Source of the DNA: Nitrospira sp. UBA2083
Lineage (GTDB): Bacteria > Nitrospirota > Nitrospiria > Nitrospirales > Nitrospiraceae
Length of the DNA: 7,834 nucleotides
Direction: 5' to 3'
Assembly: GCA_002331625.1 (NCBI GenBank)
Contig: DCZN01000103.1
Location: 9,635-17,468, forward strand
Made by a program: the position numbers and the translations under genes. This document shows positions 5,717 through 7,834 of the stretch, piece by piece; the stretch's first letter is position 1, and the number at the start of each line of letters is the position of its first letter. The notes below the pieces were generated by a model. That model was not told the origin of the DNA, ran no database searches, and saw only the letters and a program-made list of their open reading frames with translations.

Positions 5717-5956
5717 ATGACGGTGTCTCGCCATGTAGAGGAAGCAGCCGAAAGGTTGAAGGAAGCTGCCCGGCAGATTGCGCTGGCGCGGGAAGGTCCC
5801 GATAACGTTCAGAACCAGCGGGTGTGGCTGGAAGCGCTCACGGCTTACTGCGAGGCCCTCGCTGACATCCACGCCTATAATAACGAATCCATTCACGAGA
5901 AGTTGCATGCATTGGCAGGAGGGATTGGGTTACGTAAGTTTCCGTCCACTCCTTAG
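5717..5956 (+). CDS. Small helical protein of unknown function
   Basis: I do not recognise this 79-residue protein. It appears almost entirely alpha-helical. Residues 5-26 (a helix rich in alanine, glutamate and lysine, with VEEAAERLKEAARQI) could form a coiled coil or amphipathic helix. A second helical part spans about 33-68 (VWLEALTAYCEALADIHAY, then a helix to LHALAGGIGL). There is no signal peptide, membrane segment or metal motif. The start is well supported by GAAGGAGG six bases before the ATG. It is the first gene after the sigma-54-type promoter and lies 80 bp before the CapA-like gene in the same direction, so it probably belongs to the RNA-repair operon. It may be a helper or regulator; that is a guess from position. 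Confidence 0.75.
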   Translation: MTVSRHVEEAAERLKEAARQIALAREGPDNVQNQRVWLEALTAYCEALADIHAYNNESIHEKLHALAGGIGLRKFPSTP

Positions 5957-6036
5957 GCTTAGGGCGAACCATGTCGCCAAGTAGCCAGGCGAGCACGACA
6001 TTGATCAATACCACTGTCCGAAAGTGACGTGCAGCG

Positions 6037-7041
6037 ATGCAGATTGCGTTGACCGGTGATGTGATGCTTGGACGGCTGGTGGATCAGTATGTCATTCAGA
6101 ATCGTTCGGTGCGTCCCGATGCGCTCTGGGGGGATGTGTTACCCGTGATGTTGAGTGCCGACTGCCGATTGATCAACTTGGAATGTGTCATCAGCAGTCA
6201 AGGAGAAGAATGGCATCCGGTCACGAAGGCCTTTCACTTTCGTGCCAGGCCTCGCGCCATTGAGTTTCTCTCAGCGGCCAAGATCAATGGTGTGATCTTG
6301 GCAAATAATCATGTGCTGGATTACGGCCCTGCAGCGCTGCTGGATTGCTTCACGTTACTCGACCAAGCCGGCATCAAACGAACCGGTGCCGGTGCCACGA
6401 TGGACGAGGCAGTTGCTCCTTTTGTGCTGGACTTGCCTGAAGGCCGCGTGGCCGTCATGGCCCTGACAGATAATGAACTGGAATGGGAAGCGACAAAGAC
6501 GAAACCGGGCGTGAACTACGTCGCTTACGGCGAACGCGGGTTAAACGAGCCGTACCGATCGAGAATGACTCAAGCGTTGCAGTCGGCGCAACAGCAAGCA
6601 GATCTCGTGATCGTCAGCGCCCACGTCGGTCCGAACTGGGGCGCACCGTCGAAGGCAATTCAGGTGTTGGCGCGCAATCTCATCGACATGGGCGCTGACC
6701 TGTATTGGGGCCACTCCAACCATACGCCTCAAGGGGTTGAACTCTATCGAGGGAAAGCCATTCTCTATTCGACCGGGGATTTTATCGACGACTATATGGT
6801 CGATCGGGATGAACGCAATGATCTCTCGTTCCTGTTCATGCTCGAAGTGGAACAAGGTCGTATTGTGCGCATCAGGCTCTATCCGACCTGCATCGAGGAT
6901 CTTGGGGTGCGTCTGGCGAACGAGCGAGAGCGGCAGTTTCTCTTCAGGACCATGGGCGGTAATTGCAAAGCATTCGGGGCGGTGATGAATACCAACGGAC
7001 AGATCGGAACGATTGACGTGAGGGGAGCGGTCTTGAACTAA
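6037..7041 (+). CDS. CapA-like metallophosphatase
   Basis: This 334-residue protein belongs to the CapA/PGA_cap family of calcineurin-like metallophosphatases, named after a poly-gamma-glutamate capsule protein. Visible metal and active-site motifs are GDVMLGR (D8), NLEC (E49), ANNHVLDYG (N91, H92, D95), SAHVG (H196), [16 protein letters not shown] (H226, H229) and [10 protein letters not shown]. Two details differ from common members: GHSNH where GHHPH is usual, and GDF where GNF is usual. There is no signal peptide or membrane anchor, unlike capsule-linked CapA, so a cytoplasmic substrate is likely. No capB or capC gene is nearby. The gene ends 14 nt before archease, which suggests co-translation with the RNA-ligation genes rather than a capsule role. 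The Shine-Dalgarno is weak, but the start is fixed by the N-terminal motif. The substrate is unknown. Confidence 0.85.
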   Translation: MQIALTGDVMLGRLVDQYVIQNRSVRPDALWGDVLPVMLSADCRLINLECVISSQGEEWHPVTKAFHFRARPRAIEFLSAAKINGVILANNHVLDYGPAALLDCFTLLDQAGIKRTGAGATMDEAVAPFVLDLPEGRVAVMALTDNELEWEATKTKPGVNYVAYGERGLNEPYRSRMTQALQSAQQQADLVIVSAHVGPNWGAPSKAIQVLARNLIDMGADLYWGHSNHTPQGVELYRGKAILYSTGDFIDDYMVDRDERNDLSFLFMLEVEQGRIVRIRLYPTCIEDLGVRLANERERQFLFRTMGGNCKAFGAVMNTNGQIGTIDVRGAVLN

Positions 7042-7055
7042 ACAGGTCCATAATC

Positions 7056-7499
7056 ATGCAATCTCTACATTGTGAACCAGCGCAGGGAAGCTGGGATCAT
7101 TTTCCGCACCAGGCCGATATCGGCGTGAGAGGGATCGGCACGACGAAGGAAGCAGCATTTGAACAGGCAGGACTGGCCTTAACCGCCGTGATTACGGACC
7201 CGACGTCGGTGGCTCCGATACAAGAGGTGACAATTACCTGTGAAGCGCCTGACGATGAATTGCTGCTGGTCGATTGGCTGAATGCTCTTGTCTATGAAAT
7301 GGCGACGCGAAGAATGCTGTTCAGTCGGTTCAATGTTCGCTTCAACGACGGTACTCTGCATGCGACGGCTTGGGGAGAGAGTATCGAGGTGGTGCGACAC
7401 CAGCCGGCTGTCGAAGTGAAAGGTGCAACCTATACCGAGCTGTCAGTGAAGCAGGATGAGCAGGGGCGCTGGATTGCGCAGTGCGTTGTGGACGTCTAG
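7056..7499 (+). CDS. Archease, RtcB activator
   Basis: Archease is a small cytoplasmic protein that speeds guanylylation of the RtcB RNA ligase and allows multiple turnover. This 147-residue protein has the family marks: [11 protein letters not shown] near residue 16 (conserved D21), [26 protein letters not shown] near the middle, and the closing QCVVDV with its conserved aspartate near the C-terminus. Length is typical. The N-terminus (about 12 residues before the core) is slightly extended. No strong Shine-Dalgarno precedes the ATG at 7056, but the CapA-like gene stops 14 nt upstream, so translational coupling is plausible. The RtcB gene follows 90 nt downstream, a widespread pairing that makes the assignment secure. 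Confidence 0.93.
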   Translation: MQSLHCEPAQGSWDHFPHQADIGVRGIGTTKEAAFEQAGLALTAVITDPTSVAPIQEVTITCEAPDDELLLVDWLNALVYEMATRRMLFSRFNVRFNDGTLHATAWGESIEVVRHQPAVEVKGATYTELSVKQDEQGRWIAQCVVDV

Positions 7500-7513
7500 T
7501 TCGTATCGGACAC

Positions 7514-7544
7514 CGTTCGTGGTTCGACAAGCTCACCACGAACG
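7514..7544. repeat. Perfect 10-bp hairpin, dispersed REP-like sequence
   Basis: CGTTCGTGGT (7514-7523) and ACCACGAACG (7535-7544) pair perfectly around an 11-nt loop containing TTCGACAAGCTC-type sequence. Very similar hairpins (with GTTCGACAAGCTCA cores) are scattered through many GC-rich bacterial genomes. It lies 14 nt after the archease stop. No T-tract follows on either strand, so a canonical intrinsic terminator is unlikely; it may stabilise the upstream mRNA. Confidence 0.65.
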
Positions 7545-7589
7545 TATTGCTAAAACACCAAACCAGCTCGCATAAGGCATGAGGCGGTT

Positions 7590-7834
7590 ATGGATCTTGA
7601 TCTGTTGAAACGACGGGGGCGAGATGAGTGGCACATTTCTCCTCACGGCAAGATGCGGGTGCCTGGTGTGATCTATGCCACTGAGGACTTGATACACGAC
7701 ATGGACGAGAAGGTCTACGAGCAAGTGACCAACGTCGCCACGTTGCCCGGCATCGTCCAGGCGTCCTATGCGATGCCCGATGCCCATTGGGGCTATGGGT
7801 TTCCGATCGGGGGAGTCGCCGCGTTCGATCCCGA
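7590..7834 (+). CDS. rtcB: RtcB RNA-splicing/repair ligase, N-terminal part (runs off the window)
   Basis: RtcB joins RNA 2',3'-cyclic phosphate or 3'-phosphate ends to 5'-hydroxyl ends using GTP and manganese. It works in tRNA splicing or in repair of RNAs cut by toxins. Only the first 81 codons are in the window. They read [20 protein letters not shown] and continue to the highly conserved [18 protein letters not shown] block (63-80). The manganese-binding DINCG segment and the catalytic histidine come later, beyond the edge, so integrity cannot be judged. The ATG at 7590 is preceded by a short GAGG at a suitable distance, and the N-terminus lines up with bacterial homologues from memory. 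Its place directly after archease confirms the identity. Whether it acts on RNAs cleaved by toxins such as the PIN protein upstream is speculation. Confidence 0.93.
   Translation, partial: MDLDLLKRRGRDEWHISPHGKMRVPGVIYATEDLIHDMDEKVYEQVTNVATLPGIVQASYAMPDAHWGYGFPIGGVAAFDP

Noticed and set aside
1..7834. CRISPR array, tRNA or rRNA gene
   Set aside because: No regularly spaced short repeats and no cloverleaf or rRNA-like conserved stretches were seen.

Overview
The window looks like a piece of a bacterial chromosome, most plausibly a Nitrospira-type (Nitrospirota) genome. The clues are GC-rich coding sequence, a short terminal-inverted-repeat element of the kind I associate with Nitrospira genomes (ends CAGGATRCT...AAAAAGTC), a relic of a REP-associated tyrosine transposase (RAYT), and the mix of genes. 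The taxonomic call rests on memory and pattern, not on a database search.

Left part (1-2900), accessory and worn. Two copies of a 213-bp direct repeat (1-213 and 2645-2857, no indels, 13 mismatches by eye) flank a cargo of two units. The first is a ribbon-helix-helix antitoxin and PIN-domain toxin pair (473-1121), with a promoter whose -10 box lies inside a perfect inverted repeat, as expected for autoregulation. The second is a geranylgeranyl-reductase-like FAD oxidoreductase (1349-2422) cut by a single in-frame amber codon. Next to the second repeat copy lies a RAYT gene broken by the inverted-repeat element. The same interrupted RAYT junction occurs in both repeat copies, so the interruption is older than the duplication.

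Middle (2903-5198, minus strand). A CBS-domain pair protein is followed by a 575-residue fusion of a HAD-IIB phosphatase with a HerA/DUF87-type P-loop ATPase and an extra C-terminal domain. The two genes probably form one transcription unit, with a 16-bp-arm stem-loop in the 100-nt gap between them.

Right part (5717 to the end, plus strand). A small helical protein of unknown function, a CapA-like metallophosphatase, archease and the start of RtcB RNA ligase run in the same direction. Archease is the known activator of RtcB, so this is an RNA-repair or RNA-ligation operon with two less expected leading genes. The 518-bp divergent region (5199-5716) carries a well-spaced sigma-54-type promoter (GG-N10-GC), a dyad upstream of it and a perfect 18-bp palindrome downstream of it. 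Sigma-54 control is known for the rtcBA operon of Escherichia coli through RtcR, so the promoter and the RtcB operon fit together. The combination of HAD-ATPase fusion, CBS protein, CapA-like enzyme and archease-RtcB around one divergent control region is the most interesting candidate system here.
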